Source of the DNA: Loigolactobacillus jiayinensis | Lineage (GTDB): Bacteria; Bacillota; Bacilli; Lactobacillales; Lactobacillaceae | DNA length: 64,000 nucleotides | NCBI RefSeq assembly: GCF_003946445.1 | Contig: NZ_RHOF01000007.1 | Span: forward strand, 1-64,000 | Reading direction: 5' to 3' | Part shown: positions 18,223-27,582 of the stretch, one piece after another | Numbering within the stretch: the first letter of the stretch is position 1 | How the letters are laid out: each line of letters starts with the position of its first letter | Position numbers and translations under genes: made by a program | The notes under the pieces: model-generated | Seen by the model: the letters and a program-made list of their open reading frames with translations, nothing else | Database searches by the model: none | Told to the model about the DNA's origin: nothing

Positions 18223-19386
18223 TTGGCAAATTATACTTTTTTACAGCCGTATACTTTTCGCTCTGGTGTGACATTAAAAAATCGCATCGTGATTCCACCA
18301 ATGACAGAAACAATGAGTTTTCATGATGGTAATGTGACCAGCGATGAGTTGAATTATTTTAGTATTCATACTGGTGGGGCGGGAATGTTCATCACGCCAG
18401 TAGCTAACGTTAATGCACGGGGCAAAGGCTTTGAGGGCCAATTAAGTGTTGCTGGCGATGAGTTTATTCCCAGCTTGACACGAGTTGCGCATACTATTCA
18501 GCAAAATGGCACCAAAGCCATTCTACAAATATTTTCGGCTGGGCGGATGAGCAATAGTCAAATTTTGCGTGGTCAACAACCAGTTAGTGCCAGTGCAATC
18601 CCCGCACCGCGACCACATTCAGAAACACCACATGCGTTGACTGAAAGTGAAATTGAACAAACTATTAGTGATTTTGGTAATGCCGTACGGCGCGCAATCA
18701 GTGCTGGTTTTGATGGCGTTGAATTACATGGCGCGAATACTTATTTATTACAACAGTTTTTCTCACCACATTCTAATCAACGGACTGACCGTTGGGGTGG
18801 TAGCTTGGAACATAGAATGCTTTTTCCGATTGCTGTTATTCAGTGTGCACAACAAGTTATTGCTAAATATGCCACTAAGCCATTTTTACTAGGCTATCGT
18901 ATTTCGCCGGAAGAAGTTGAAAAACCAGGTATTCGAATTGCGGATACGTTAGCTTTTATCCATGTTTTACGGGAACAAAAGCTAGATTACTTACATGTTT
19001 CCATGGGGAACGCTTGGCGCACATCACTAAATGATAAAAGTGACCCGCAACCCTTGATTGAAAAAATCAAGGCTGTCACTGGGACACAGTTACCCTTGAT
19101 TTCAGTCGGTAATTTACAAACGCCAGCGGATGTTGAGAAGGTCATGGCTGCTGGTATTCCGTTAGCGGCGCTTGGTCGTGAAAGTTTAGCCGAACCACAC
19201 TGGGTTCAGAAAGTACAAGCTGGTGAAATTGATCAGCTACGCTACGAAATCAGTGCAGCTGATTGTGCTGAACTTGGAATTCAGCCGCCATTCTGGGCTT
19301 TTTTAGCAAAATTGATGGGGCATAGTGGCCATAGTACTAGTCAACGCCAACAGGATGCAAAGCATTTAGATAAAATGTTTAGTTGA
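18223..19386 (+). CDS. Old yellow enzyme family NADH:flavin oxidoreductase
   Basis: A 387-residue FMN-dependent TIM-barrel enoate reductase-like enzyme. It shows RIVIPPMTETMS (residues about 22-33), the substrate/FMN motif HGANTYLLQQFFSPHSN (about 168-184) with RTDRWGGSLEHR following, and a phosphate-binding C-terminal part (ISVGNLQTPADVEKVM, then LAALGRESLAEPHWV). The TTG start follows GAGGTTAAAAGG. It stands alone, so the natural substrate cannot be inferred. Confidence 0.9.
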   Translation: MANYTFLQPYTFRSGVTLKNRIVIPPMTETMSFHDGNVTSDELNYFSIHTGGAGMFITPVANVNARGKGFEGQLSVAGDEFIPSLTRVAHTIQQNGTKAILQIFSAGRMSNSQILRGQQPVSASAIPAPRPHSETPHALTESEIEQTISDFGNAVRRAISAGFDGVELHGANTYLLQQFFSPHSNQRTDRWGGSLEHRMLFPIAVIQCAQQVIAKYATKPFLLGYRISPEEVEKPGIRIADTLAFIHVLREQKLDYLHVSMGNAWRTSLNDKSDPQPLIEKIKAVTGTQLPLISVGNLQTPADVEKVMAAGIPLAALGRESLAEPHWVQKVQAGEIDQLRYEISAADCAELGIQPPFWAFLAKLMGHSGHSTSQRQQDAKHLDKMFS

Positions 19387-19447
19387 TGTTTCCACTAGCT
19401 TTTACCGTGGCTTTCTTGTATGATAATACACATAAGGTGGCGATGAA

Positions 19448-19717
19448 ATGCTTAGAAAAACAAAGAATTTTCTTAAAGCAAATGGGTACCATTATAAGAA
19501 AAAATATCTTTCGCCCTTAGTCGCGCCGGAAAACTATTACGTTTTGAAGTTCGGCAAGAATCATTTGAATAATCGTTATATCGTTCAATACAGTTATACT
19601 TGGACCGGACGAATGAAAGTAACTCAGATCGATTTGCGCTTGCACGGGCAAAAACGGCCACGAGTTTTCGCAAACGAGGCGCAGCTATTAAGTTATCTAA
19701 GGAAACATTTGAAATGA
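19448..19717 (+). CDS. Small basic protein, unknown
   Basis: 89 residues, very basic (MLRKTKNFLKANGYHYKKKY start, LRKHLK end), without a membrane span. The AAGGTGGCG site precedes the ATG. A -10-like TATGATAAT lies about 20 nt further upstream. A terminator follows. The size and charge would suit nucleic acid binding, but no motif supports this. Confidence 0.6.
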   Translation: MLRKTKNFLKANGYHYKKKYLSPLVAPENYYVLKFGKNHLNNRYIVQYSYTWTGRMKVTQIDLRLHGQKRPRVFANEAQLLSYLRKHLK

Positions 19718-19750
19718 TAACTGAGGGCACCCAAACTTTAGATGAAGAAG

Positions 19751-19780
19751 TCAGCGTTGAATTAGTCGCTGGCTTTTTTA
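19751..19780 (+). terminator. Terminator after the 89-residue gene
   Basis: TCAGCG pairs with CGCTGG across a 10-nt loop, then a run of six T. Confidence 0.65.
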
Positions 19781-20012
19781 TTAGCGCTTTTAAGTAATTG
19801 AGTAACTAATTTAACAATTTTTTTGTTATTTTTTGGATTATAAAGGATAAAAAGGTCAATTTTGAAAAGCCATTAGCTATGGTTAAGTAAGTGTTTTCTT
19901 TTACTTGCTCAGATTGTAATAAAGTTGTCATACACGGGTAATTGCGTTGTAATTTCAATGCTTTATGATAGGGATTGGTGAAAGTGATAAAAAAATATTA
20001 AGGGGTACACAA

Positions 20013-20807
20013 ATGACAACAATCAGCAAACAAAAATTAGTTAAGGGTGTCACTGCCGGCATCATTGGTATCGCAGGTGCAACTCTGCTTAGCGTTGCCA
20101 CAACTTCAGATGTAGAAGCCGCTACAACGGGAACCGTTACATACGAACCCGGCGCAACGACTGTTTGGGATAATTCAAATACACCATCACCAATTCGTTA
20201 TTTGGTGAAGGATCAAACAGTTAATATAGAAGGCCAAAAACAACAAGCTGGCGAAACTTGGTATAATATTGGAAATAATGAATGGGTACCAGGCAAGTAT
20301 TTAAATGTGACTGAAGATGGCAACACAGCTCAGGCACAGGCTTCACAGGCGCAAGCACAACAAGCTGCTGCGGCAACGACAACAACGACTGCTGCTGCAG
20401 CAACAACTGCTCCGGCTGCGACAACAACAACGACAACTTCAAGCAGTAGTGCTGTTCAAACAGCAATTAATGCTGCTAAGTCACAAATTGGGGTCCCTTA
20501 CGTTTGGGGTGGTGCAACGGCAGGTGTTGGGCTGGATTGCTCTGGGTTAACACAATATGCATTAGCACAAGCTGGTGTTCAAGTTGGACATAATACTGTT
20601 GCTCAGGAAAGTGCTGGCCAAAAAGTATCCGTTAGCCAATTACAAGCTGGCGACCTTGTATTCTGGGGTAGTGCTGGAGCCACATATCACGTTGCCCTTT
20701 ATATTGGGAACAATCAATATGTAGCTGCACCACAACCTGGTCAAAGTGTTGAAATTGAAAGTATTAGCAGTTACTACATGCCATCATTTGGTGTACGTGC
20801 CCTTTAA
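20013..20807 (+). CDS. Secreted NlpC/P60 peptidoglycan endopeptidase
   Basis: A 264-residue exported wall hydrolase. The signal peptide (residues 1 to about 35) ends at DVEA-A. A short SH3-like region follows (about 40-105, with RYLVKDQTVNIEGQ and WVPGKYLNV), then a low-complexity Ala/Gln/Thr linker (about 106-145). The C-terminal NlpC/P60 domain has the catalytic cysteine in LDCSGLTQYAL, the histidine in YHVALYIG and the third polar residue near YVAAP. It would cut stem peptides in peptidoglycan. The ATG at 20013 follows AAGGGGTAC. It is a single-gene unit with its own terminator. Confidence 0.9.
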   Translation: MTTISKQKLVKGVTAGIIGIAGATLLSVATTSDVEAATTGTVTYEPGATTVWDNSNTPSPIRYLVKDQTVNIEGQKQQAGETWYNIGNNEWVPGKYLNVTEDGNTAQAQASQAQAQQAAAATTTTTAAAATTAPAATTTTTTSSSSAVQTAINAAKSQIGVPYVWGGATAGVGLDCSGLTQYALAQAGVQVGHNTVAQESAGQKVSVSQLQAGDLVFWGSAGATYHVALYIGNNQYVAAPQPGQSVEIESISSYYMPSFGVRAL

Positions 20808-20907
20808 GTAACTGATTAAAAACGTGTATGGCGTACTTAGCTTCTTTTTGGCTTTGTATTAATTCTAAGTTAATCTAGGTACACGTTGAAAAAAAGCATT
20901 CGAAAAT

Positions 20908-20952
20908 AAAGAAGGCCATGACATGATCCACTTATGCCATGGCCTTCTTTTA
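20908..20952 (+). terminator. Terminator after the NlpC/P60 gene
   Basis: Perfect arms AAAGAAGGCCATG and CATGGCCTTCTTT with a T-rich end. Confidence 0.9.
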
Positions 20953-21122
20953 TTGCACTTATATTTCAATTTGCGAGTTATTTTGTTATTTTTGTAATAT
21001 TTTTGTAACGTTTTCGTCATTTTTATGGCATAATGGAGCTAACCTAAAATAGCAGGTACTAATTTAGGTAATATTAGTGATAACTTACTTTCCGTTAGTT
21101 GAAGTAGAGTGGAGGAATTAAC

Positions 21123-21641
21123 ATGCTGACGCAGCGGCGTGAATTGAAAAATAAGCAACATAAATTATTGGTTTATTTAGCGGATCTATATACGCAGCAC
21201 AGCACAAGTGGCGCTGATCAAGCGCATCAAGTGGGGGCTGCGGTCGCAACCTGCCAGATCTGTCACGAAATAAAAGTACTACACGAAATCATTGATGAGA
21301 TCACTGCGGAGTTAAAGCAGACAGAAGCACCGCAGCCACGGCGTAAGCGCCGGCGTACGGTGAAGGTTGATAGCCGCTTCTCGGTTTTTTGTTTATCAAC
21401 TAAAAATGGTAGTAATTATTTTGTCCGCGCGGCTAACTTAGCAGCGGCAATGGATTTAATTGTGCGGCAAGGCAAGCAGGTTGTTGCGTACACAACGGTT
21501 GGGGCTAATTTCTATACTGCAATTGCTTTAACTAATCATGGTGAACTGAAAAATATTGCGCAATTATTGCAAAAAAAGCCTGACTTTCTCGGCATTATTG
21601 CGGTCCGCTCATTACAAGAAACACCAGCAATGACTTATTGA
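21123..21641 (+). CDS. Hypothetical protein with basic linker
   Basis: 172 residues, unrecognised. The N-terminal half is helical and has a CQIC pair (residues about 41-44). A basic stretch PRRKRRRTVKVD (about 75-86) separates it from a C-terminal alpha/beta part (FCLSTKNGSNYFVRAANLAAA onward). The GGAGG site precedes the ATG. It ends just before the promoter of the metNI T-box leader and is probably unrelated to methionine uptake. Confidence 0.6.
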   Translation: MLTQRRELKNKQHKLLVYLADLYTQHSTSGADQAHQVGAAVATCQICHEIKVLHEIIDEITAELKQTEAPQPRRKRRRTVKVDSRFSVFCLSTKNGSNYFVRAANLAAAMDLIVRQGKQVVAYTTVGANFYTAIALTNHGELKNIAQLLQKKPDFLGIIAVRSLQETPAMTY

Positions 21642-21644
21642 GAC

Positions 21645-21672
21645 TTGACAAACATGAAAATACAAGTAGAAT
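21645..21672 (+). promoter_or_regulatory. Promoter of the metNI transcript
   Basis: A perfect TTGACA (21645-21650) and TAGAAT (21667-21672) are spaced by 16 nt and stand directly upstream of the T-box leader. Confidence 0.65.
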
Positions 21673-21689
21673 TAAGCTAATTATCCGGT

Positions 21690-21968
21690 AAAACAATGAA
21701 AAGATGAGTAAGTCGATAACTGATTTTTTAGCGAGTCTCAGTGAGTGTGAGGAGACAAATCTGGCCGACTGAAGATGGTCTTTTTAAAAAGCGTCAGCGA
21801 GTGGTAACACAAGGTGACGATGGGTGCGCCCATTATAGCGCCAGGGTATTAGTTTTTGGTACCTGATAAGGCCATCACTATGAAGTGGTGGTAAAACTAG
21901 GTGGTAACACGAATGCATTGGCGTCCGTCCTAGAATCGTATAACGATTCAGGCGGGCGTCTTTTTTTG
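21690..21968 (+). promoter_or_regulatory. T-box leader of metNI (Met specifier) with terminator
   Basis: The elements are AGTA in GATGAGTAAG, TTAGCGAGTCTC, the specifier GAAG-ATG-GTC (AUG at 21775-21777), the T-box CTAGGTGGTAACACG at about 21897-21911, and a terminator with arms GGCGTCCGTCCTAGAATCG and CGATTCAGGCGGGCGTC plus seven T. Since the downstream transporter is a methionine importer, this leader supports reading the AUG in all four T-boxes as the specifier. Confidence 0.9.
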
Positions 21969-22021
21969 TCTAGAGATATTGAGCAAACCAGTGGCTAAAG
22001 TAATAAACAGGAGGAATTTTT

Positions 22022-23101
22022 ATGAGTGCAGTTATTAAATTAGAGCATATTGATGTGACCTTTAAAAGTAAAACACGGACGGTGCAAGCCGTTCATGATG
22101 TTTCATTATCGGTTGAAAAAGGTGAAGTTTACGGTATTGTTGGTTATTCTGGTGCCGGTAAGAGTACATTGGTCCGTGTGATCAACTTATTGCAGCGGCC
22201 AACTAAGGGCCAAGTTGAAGTTAACCAGCAAGATTTATTAGCTTTAAAACCAAAAGCCTTACGTCAGGCACGCAAAAAGATTGGTATGATTTTCCAGCAT
22301 TTTAATTTAATGAATGCACGGACAATTGCTGACAACGTAGATTATCCATTGAAAAGTTCAAAATTAACTAAGGCGCAGCGCCGGGCTAAGGTTGCTGAAT
22401 TATTGGACCTAGTTGGGTTATCCGATAAGAAGAATGCCTACCCAGCACAACTTTCCGGTGGGCAAAAGCAGCGGGTCGCGATTGCCCGTGCCTTAGCTAA
22501 TGACCCCGAAATTCTGATTTCTGATGAGGCAACCAGTGCATTAGATCCTAAAACCACATTATCTATTTTGGAGTTATTGCGTAGTCTTAACCAACGCCTA
22601 GGGTTAACTGTTGTTTTGATTACGCATGAAATGCAGGCGGTTAAAGAAATCTGTCAAAAAGTAGCAGTGATGGAAAATGGCCAGATCATTGAGCGTGGGG
22701 ACTTGCTACATGTTTTCAGTCAACCACAAAAACAATTGACCAAAGACTTTATTAATACGGCAACACAAATTGAACAAGCTTTAGGCAAGGTGTTACAACA
22801 ACCGGCAATCAAGCACTTACGATCAAATGAGCGCTTGGTCCAGCTTTCTTATATTGGTGATAGCACAGATCAACCGATTATTACTGAATTGTACAAACGT
22901 TATTTAGTTACTGCCAATATTTTATTTGGCAATGTGGAAATCTTACAAAACACACCTGTAGGCAACTTGATTGTAACGTTAAGTGGGACGGAGAAAAATC
23001 TAAATGCGGCCACTAGTTATTTGCGTCAAGCTCAGGTCAATGTACGTGAAATTAAGGTTGGCCGTGATGTAATTCCATTAACGAAAAAAGAACACGCATA
23101 G
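22022..23101 (+). CDS. metN: Methionine ABC transporter ATP-binding protein
   Basis: A 359-residue ATPase. Walker [10 protein letters not shown] (residues about 39-47), the signature LSGGQKQR (about 145-152), Walker [13 protein letters not shown] (about 165-176) and VLITHEM are present. The C-terminal region (from about residue 265) has the NIL-type regulatory domain layout found in MetN, where methionine binding inhibits transport. The GGAGG site precedes the ATG. It is followed by metI. No metQ binding protein is next to it. Confidence 0.92.
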   Translation: MSAVIKLEHIDVTFKSKTRTVQAVHDVSLSVEKGEVYGIVGYSGAGKSTLVRVINLLQRPTKGQVEVNQQDLLALKPKALRQARKKIGMIFQHFNLMNARTIADNVDYPLKSSKLTKAQRRAKVAELLDLVGLSDKKNAYPAQLSGGQKQRVAIARALANDPEILISDEATSALDPKTTLSILELLRSLNQRLGLTVVLITHEMQAVKEICQKVAVMENGQIIERGDLLHVFSQPQKQLTKDFINTATQIEQALGKVLQQPAIKHLRSNERLVQLSYIGDSTDQPIITELYKRYLVTANILFGNVEILQNTPVGNLIVTLSGTEKNLNAATSYLRQAQVNVREIKVGRDVIPLTKKEHA

Positions 23102-23130
23102 AATTTAAAAGTAGAAAAGGAGTCTTTGTT

Positions 23131-23811
23131 ATGGTAGCTATTTTTGCGCATTATTTCCCCAATGTGGTTGGTATTAGTGATGAATTTGTTCAAAGTACTT
23201 GGGAGACTATTTATATGGTTGTTGCAACCGCAATTATTGCTGGTATTATTGGTATGTTTCTCGGCGTTGCTTTGACCGTGACGGAGCCAGGACATATTTT
23301 GGCACAACGAACGGTTTACAGTGTTCTAGATAAATTAGTCAATTTATTCCGTTCAATTCCATTTATTATTTTGTTGGCCGTCATTGTGCCCTTTACTCGA
23401 TTATTAGTTGGTACTTCGATTGGGACCACAGCCGCAATTGTGCCACTAGTTTTAGGTTCAGCACCGTTTTATGCACGCCAGATTCAGAATGCGTTGGTTG
23501 AAGTTGACCCTGGTATTATTGAAGCTGCTGAATCGGTTGGTTCAAGCCCACTAGAAATTATCTTTCGTGTCTATTTAAAAGAAGGTTTATCCGAAATTAT
23601 TCGTGTTTCAGTAGTGACACTGATCAGTGTGATTGGCTTAACCGCGATGGCTGGCGCAGTTGGTGGTGGCGGCTTAGGTAATTTAGCCATCAGTGTCGGC
23701 TACAATCGTTTTCAAAATGATGTGACCTTTATTTCGATGATCATTATTTTGTTAATGGTTTTCATCGTACAAGTCGTCGGCGACTTTTTTGCCCGTAAAA
23801 CGGCCCATTAA
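23131..23811 (+). CDS. metI: Methionine ABC transporter permease
   Basis: A 226-residue permease with about five spans. It has the MetI coupling loop EVDPGIIEAAESVGSSPLEI (residues about 127-146) and the family stretch AGAVGGGGLGNLAISVGYNRF near the C-terminus. It forms the channel with MetN. An AAAAGGAG site lies upstream and a terminator follows. Confidence 0.92.
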   Translation: MVAIFAHYFPNVVGISDEFVQSTWETIYMVVATAIIAGIIGMFLGVALTVTEPGHILAQRTVYSVLDKLVNLFRSIPFIILLAVIVPFTRLLVGTSIGTTAAIVPLVLGSAPFYARQIQNALVEVDPGIIEAAESVGSSPLEIIFRVYLKEGLSEIIRVSVVTLISVIGLTAMAGAVGGGGLGNLAISVGYNRFQNDVTFISMIIILLMVFIVQVVGDFFARKTAH

Positions 23812-23828
23812 AAATACTGATATCAAAA

Positions 23829-23870
23829 GCAGGTATTGCCAATTATTTCAAAGGCGATATCTGTTTTTTT
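23829..23870 (+). terminator. Terminator after metI
   Basis: AGGTATTGCC pairs with GGCGATATCT (with G-U pairs), followed by seven T. Confidence 0.8.
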
Positions 23871-24027
23871 GGTCGAATGATGTTGGCGCTATTTGTTATA
23901 CTAAAGGCAATGATAATGTAGCTTAGCGAATGATAAAATTAGTAACACCGATTGCGAACGTATGTTTATTTTTTGCTAAATGTGCTAAAATTAAGACATT
24001 AATCAATCAATGATGGGAGTGCTTTTT

Positions 24028-27000
24028 TTGAGCCTAAAATTTGTCTATGGACCAGCGAGTACAAATCGACGAGCGGCTTTGGTTAGTCAGTTAGCACAAC
24101 AAATGCAAGCTGATCCAGAAGGTCATTTTTTTTATATCGTACCCAATCATATTAAATTCAGTTCTGAAGTTGATATTTTAACCGCGCTAAAGCAACAACA
24201 AAATAGTGCGGATCCAATTTTTGCAGCTAGTCGCTTACAGGTTTTCTCGTTTACGCGTTTGGCGTGGTACTTTATGAAAAATACCCCCTATTATCAAATT
24301 CCGCGGATTGGAACGGCGGGCCTGAATATGTTGGTCTACCAAATTATGGCGGATTTAGGGGACCAGTTAACCATTTACCGTGGTGAATTGGCGCAACCTG
24401 GTTTTGTTGCGCAATTAGTCAGACAATTATTGGCTTTAAAGTCTGGTTGTGTGACGGCCAGTGATTTACAAGAAATTGCGACTCAATTAAGTGAAGAAAC
24501 AGATCTAAGTGCTAAAACCCATGACTTAGCGTTGATCTATGAAAAGTTTGAGCAGACGTTACAGGGAAGCTATATTGAGAATACTGATTTGTTGAATGAG
24601 TTAAGCCAATATTTGGAACGTCAAGATTTAAGCCACACTTATTTCTACATTGAAGGTTTTACACAATTATCAGCACAAGAAAATCGCCTATTGTTAACGT
24701 TAATGCAAAAGGCAACGCAGCTGACGCTTAGTTTGACCTTAGATCAGCCTTATCGACAAAAAGCACCGGAAAAACAAAATCTCTTTTTTCAATCTGGCCA
24801 ACTTTATCATCAGCTTTATCAGGTGGCACGGGGCTTGCGAGTGGCTGTGCTTAAGGATGAACTGGTGACGCAAACGCGGGTGGTGCCGGATTTAATTCAT
24901 TTAGAGACTTATTGGCGGCGTTCCAATGCTGGTAGCAGTAAGCTGCAAGCAGAAGCGCTACAAAATACTAAAAGTATTCAAGTGATCCAGGCAGATACGC
25001 GGCAAACCGAAATTCGGCAAGTGGCCACACAAATTCGGCGAATGGTTGCGTTGCAGGGCTATCGTTATCAGGACTTTTTAGTATTGACACGCCATTTAGA
25101 TGCTTATGAAACAATTTTAGCACCGACGTTTAAGGAATTTGATATTCCGGCTTTTGATGATTTACAGCATCATATGACTGACCATCCGTTAGTTGAATTG
25201 ATCAATGCATTGTTTGCAGTAAAACAACATTATTATCGCTACCAAGATATGATGCGTCTATTAAAAACAGAATTATTAATCCCGCAAGTGGCGGGACAAA
25301 CGATGACTAATCAAGCTTATCGTCAGGCGGTCGATCTCACCGAAAATATGGTGTTGAAGTATGGTTTTGCCGGTAAGCAATGGTTGCGAAAAGAGGATTG
25401 GCAATTCTATCGTTTTGAGGATCAGGATTTTGGTACTGAGTCAACTAAAGACAATGATAGCGCGGCGCAGGTCAATTTAATTCGCCGCTTTATTCGTGAT
25501 ACCTTGCCACCTTTCTTTAAAAAATTAGATCACGCGGCTGACGGTCAAGCGGCGGCACAGATCATCTATAATTTTTTGATTGAGCAGGGTGTGGTAACAC
25601 AATTACAGGCTTGGCGGGAGCAGTCATTGGCCACCGGTGATTTGGTGCAAGCAGCTGAGCCGGAACAAACGTGGCAGATTTTTTGCACCATGTTGGACGA
25701 ATATGTCACTATCTTAGGCGCGGTGCCATTCCAGGCGACTGATTTATTGGCATTATTACAGGTTGGTTTTGAAGGTGCTAGTTACTCCCAAATTCCGTCA
25801 ACTCTGGATCAAGTTCTGATTTCTGAATCAGGTATGGTGCAAACTGCAATGCGTAAAGTTGTTTTTATGATTGGGAGTACTGATCAAGTGATGCCGGATC
25901 GAATCGTCAGTGACCATTTGTTATCCGACAATGATCAGGAACAACTAAAAGATTATCTAACTGACGGTGCGTACTTGGCAGATGACGCGGTTACCCAAAT
26001 GGCTAACGAACCGTTCCTGAATTATACGGCTTTTCTTGCGGCGCGTGAGCAGTTAATTTTCACTTATCCAGTGAATGATGATAGCAACGTTTTGAAGCGG
26101 TCGCCGTATGTGGAACGTATTTTGCAGCATTTCAAACTTAAAGAGCAAGTGGGACAAACACGGCCGGAGATCACGGATAACAAAATTGCACCATTTGTCG
26201 GCTCTAAGCGTAGTACCCTAACCCATTTGATTCAAGTGAGCCGTGACGCTATGGCCCAGAAGACACAATTGCCAGCAATTTGGCTCTACGTTTATCGTTT
26301 ATTGCGTAAAGACGGCGGCTATGGGGTACTGACTGAGTGTTTATTGGCCAGTCTGAATTACCGCAATGTGCCGCAAAAATTACGACCAGAGATCGTTGCG
26401 GCTTTATACGGTAAGACAATCAATACTTCAATTTCCAAGCTAGAAGAATTTTACCAAAATCAGTACGCTTATTTCCTGAAATACGGTTTGAAATTACAGG
26501 AACGCGATATTTTTGAATTGTCGCCTGCCAGCGCTGGTGAATTTTACCATATGGCTTTAGATCAATTATTGAAGCGAGTGCAGGCTCAAGGTCAGCAATT
26601 AACGGCGCTTTCTAATAGCGAAGTGGATCGCTTGATCGATAGTATTTTATTGGAGATGTCGACGTTACCGCAATTTCAAATTCTTGCCAGTTCCAGTCGA
26701 ATGGCTTATTTAGCGCGGCAGTTGACAGCCACAATTAAACAAGTGGCTCATGCGTTGCAGCATCAAGGACAGCAAACTAAGATGACGCCATTACGCACCG
26801 AGGTTTTATTTGGTCATGTCGGCAGCGACGATGGCTTAGCACCATTGCAATTTAAGTTACCCCATGGTCGGCAAGTTAAGGTACGTGGAAAAATTGATCG
26901 AATTGATCAAATGGTACTTGGTGATACACACTATTTGGGCATTGTTGATTATAAGTCGGGCACACATGATTTTGATTTTCGTGATGCTTATTATGGCTTG

Positions 27001-27582
27001 GCGTTACAAATGTTAACGTATTTGGATGCCATGATGAAAAATTCAGCCACGCTGGCAGATGTGCCAACCGTACAAACGAAGCCAGCTGGTGCCTTATATT
27101 TACATTTACAAAATCCCAAACTAAAGTTAGCTGAAGTGCTGAGCAAAGGTTTTGATGATGCTTTATTGACCAAAAATAAATACCAAGGCTTCTTATTAAA
27201 TGACGAACCGTTATTAGATAATTTAGATCATGAGTTGAATGAACGAACCGGCTATTCTAAAATCTATCCATTATATAAGGGCAAGGCCGGTTATTCGGTT
27301 AAAAGTAGTCAGTTAGTCACAGAGTCAGAATTAGCCCTTTTATTGGCTCACGATGAAGCGATGATCAAAGCGGCTGCGCTGGCGATTTTCTCGGGTGAGC
27401 TCGATTTAAATCCTGCTAAATGGCCAGATAATAGGACAGCACTACAATATTCACCATTTAAGCCGATCATGCAATTTGATGCGATGCTACCGGAAAATAA
27501 TTATCATCAACTGAAAGCATTGGATCGTGCGGCGGTTTTGGCGATGCTTAAGGCTGAACAAGAAAGTAAAGGGGACAAATAA
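24028..27582 (+). CDS. rexB: ATP-dependent helicase/nuclease subunit RexB (AddB type)
   Basis: About 1184 residues. RexB pairs with RexA to process double-strand breaks for recombination. The N-terminus SLKFVYGPASTNRRAAL is the degenerate Walker-like opening of the family. Near the C-terminus, KIDRIDQ and YLGIVDYKSG carry the RecB-type nuclease residues. The four-cysteine Fe-S cluster of Bacillus AddB is not seen, as expected for the RexB branch. The TTG at 24028, 8-9 nt after GGGAG, gives the usual family start; an in-frame ATG at 24010 is the alternative. The stop overlaps the rexA start by one base. Confidence 0.93.
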   Translation: MSLKFVYGPASTNRRAALVSQLAQQMQADPEGHFFYIVPNHIKFSSEVDILTALKQQQNSADPIFAASRLQVFSFTRLAWYFMKNTPYYQIPRIGTAGLNMLVYQIMADLGDQLTIYRGELAQPGFVAQLVRQLLALKSGCVTASDLQEIATQLSEETDLSAKTHDLALIYEKFEQTLQGSYIENTDLLNELSQYLERQDLSHTYFYIEGFTQLSAQENRLLLTLMQKATQLTLSLTLDQPYRQKAPEKQNLFFQSGQLYHQLYQVARGLRVAVLKDELVTQTRVVPDLIHLETYWRRSNAGSSKLQAEALQNTKSIQVIQADTRQTEIRQVATQIRRMVALQGYRYQDFLVLTRHLDAYETILAPTFKEFDIPAFDDLQHHMTDHPLVELINALFAVKQHYYRYQDMMRLLKTELLIPQVAGQTMTNQAYRQAVDLTENMVLKYGFAGKQWLRKEDWQFYRFEDQDFGTESTKDNDSAAQVNLIRRFIRDTLPPFFKKLDHAADGQAAAQIIYNFLIEQGVVTQLQAWREQSLATGDLVQAAEPEQTWQIFCTMLDEYVTILGAVPFQATDLLALLQVGFEGASYSQIPSTLDQVLISESGMVQTAMRKVVFMIGSTDQVMPDRIVSDHLLSDNDQEQLKDYLTDGAYLADDAVTQMANEPFLNYTAFLAAREQLIFTYPVNDDSNVLKRSPYVERILQHFKLKEQVGQTRPEITDNKIAPFVGSKRSTLTHLIQVSRDAMAQKTQLPAIWLYVYRLLRKDGGYGVLTECLLASLNYRNVPQKLRPEIVAALYGKTINTSISKLEEFYQNQYAYFLKYGLKLQERDIFELSPASAGEFYHMALDQLLKRVQAQGQQLTALSNSEVDRLIDSILLEMSTLPQFQILASSSRMAYLARQLTATIKQVAHALQHQGQQTKMTPLRTEVLFGHVGSDDGLAPLQFKLPHGRQVKVRGKIDRIDQMVLGDTHYLGIVDYKSGTHDFDFRDAYYGLALQMLTYLDAMMKNSATLADVPTVQTKPAGALYLHLQNPKLKLAEVLSKGFDDALLTKNKYQGFLLNDEPLLDNLDHELNERTGYSKIYPLYKGKAGYSVKSSQLVTESELALLLAHDEAMIKAAALAIFSGELDLNPAKWPDNRTALQYSPFKPIMQFDAMLPENNYHQLKALDRAAVLAMLKAEQESKGDK

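Noticed and set aside
20317-20466. Repeat-like tract in the NlpC/P60 gene as a tandem repeat element
   Set aside because: It is the low-complexity Ala/Gln/Thr linker of the protein, common in secreted wall hydrolases.
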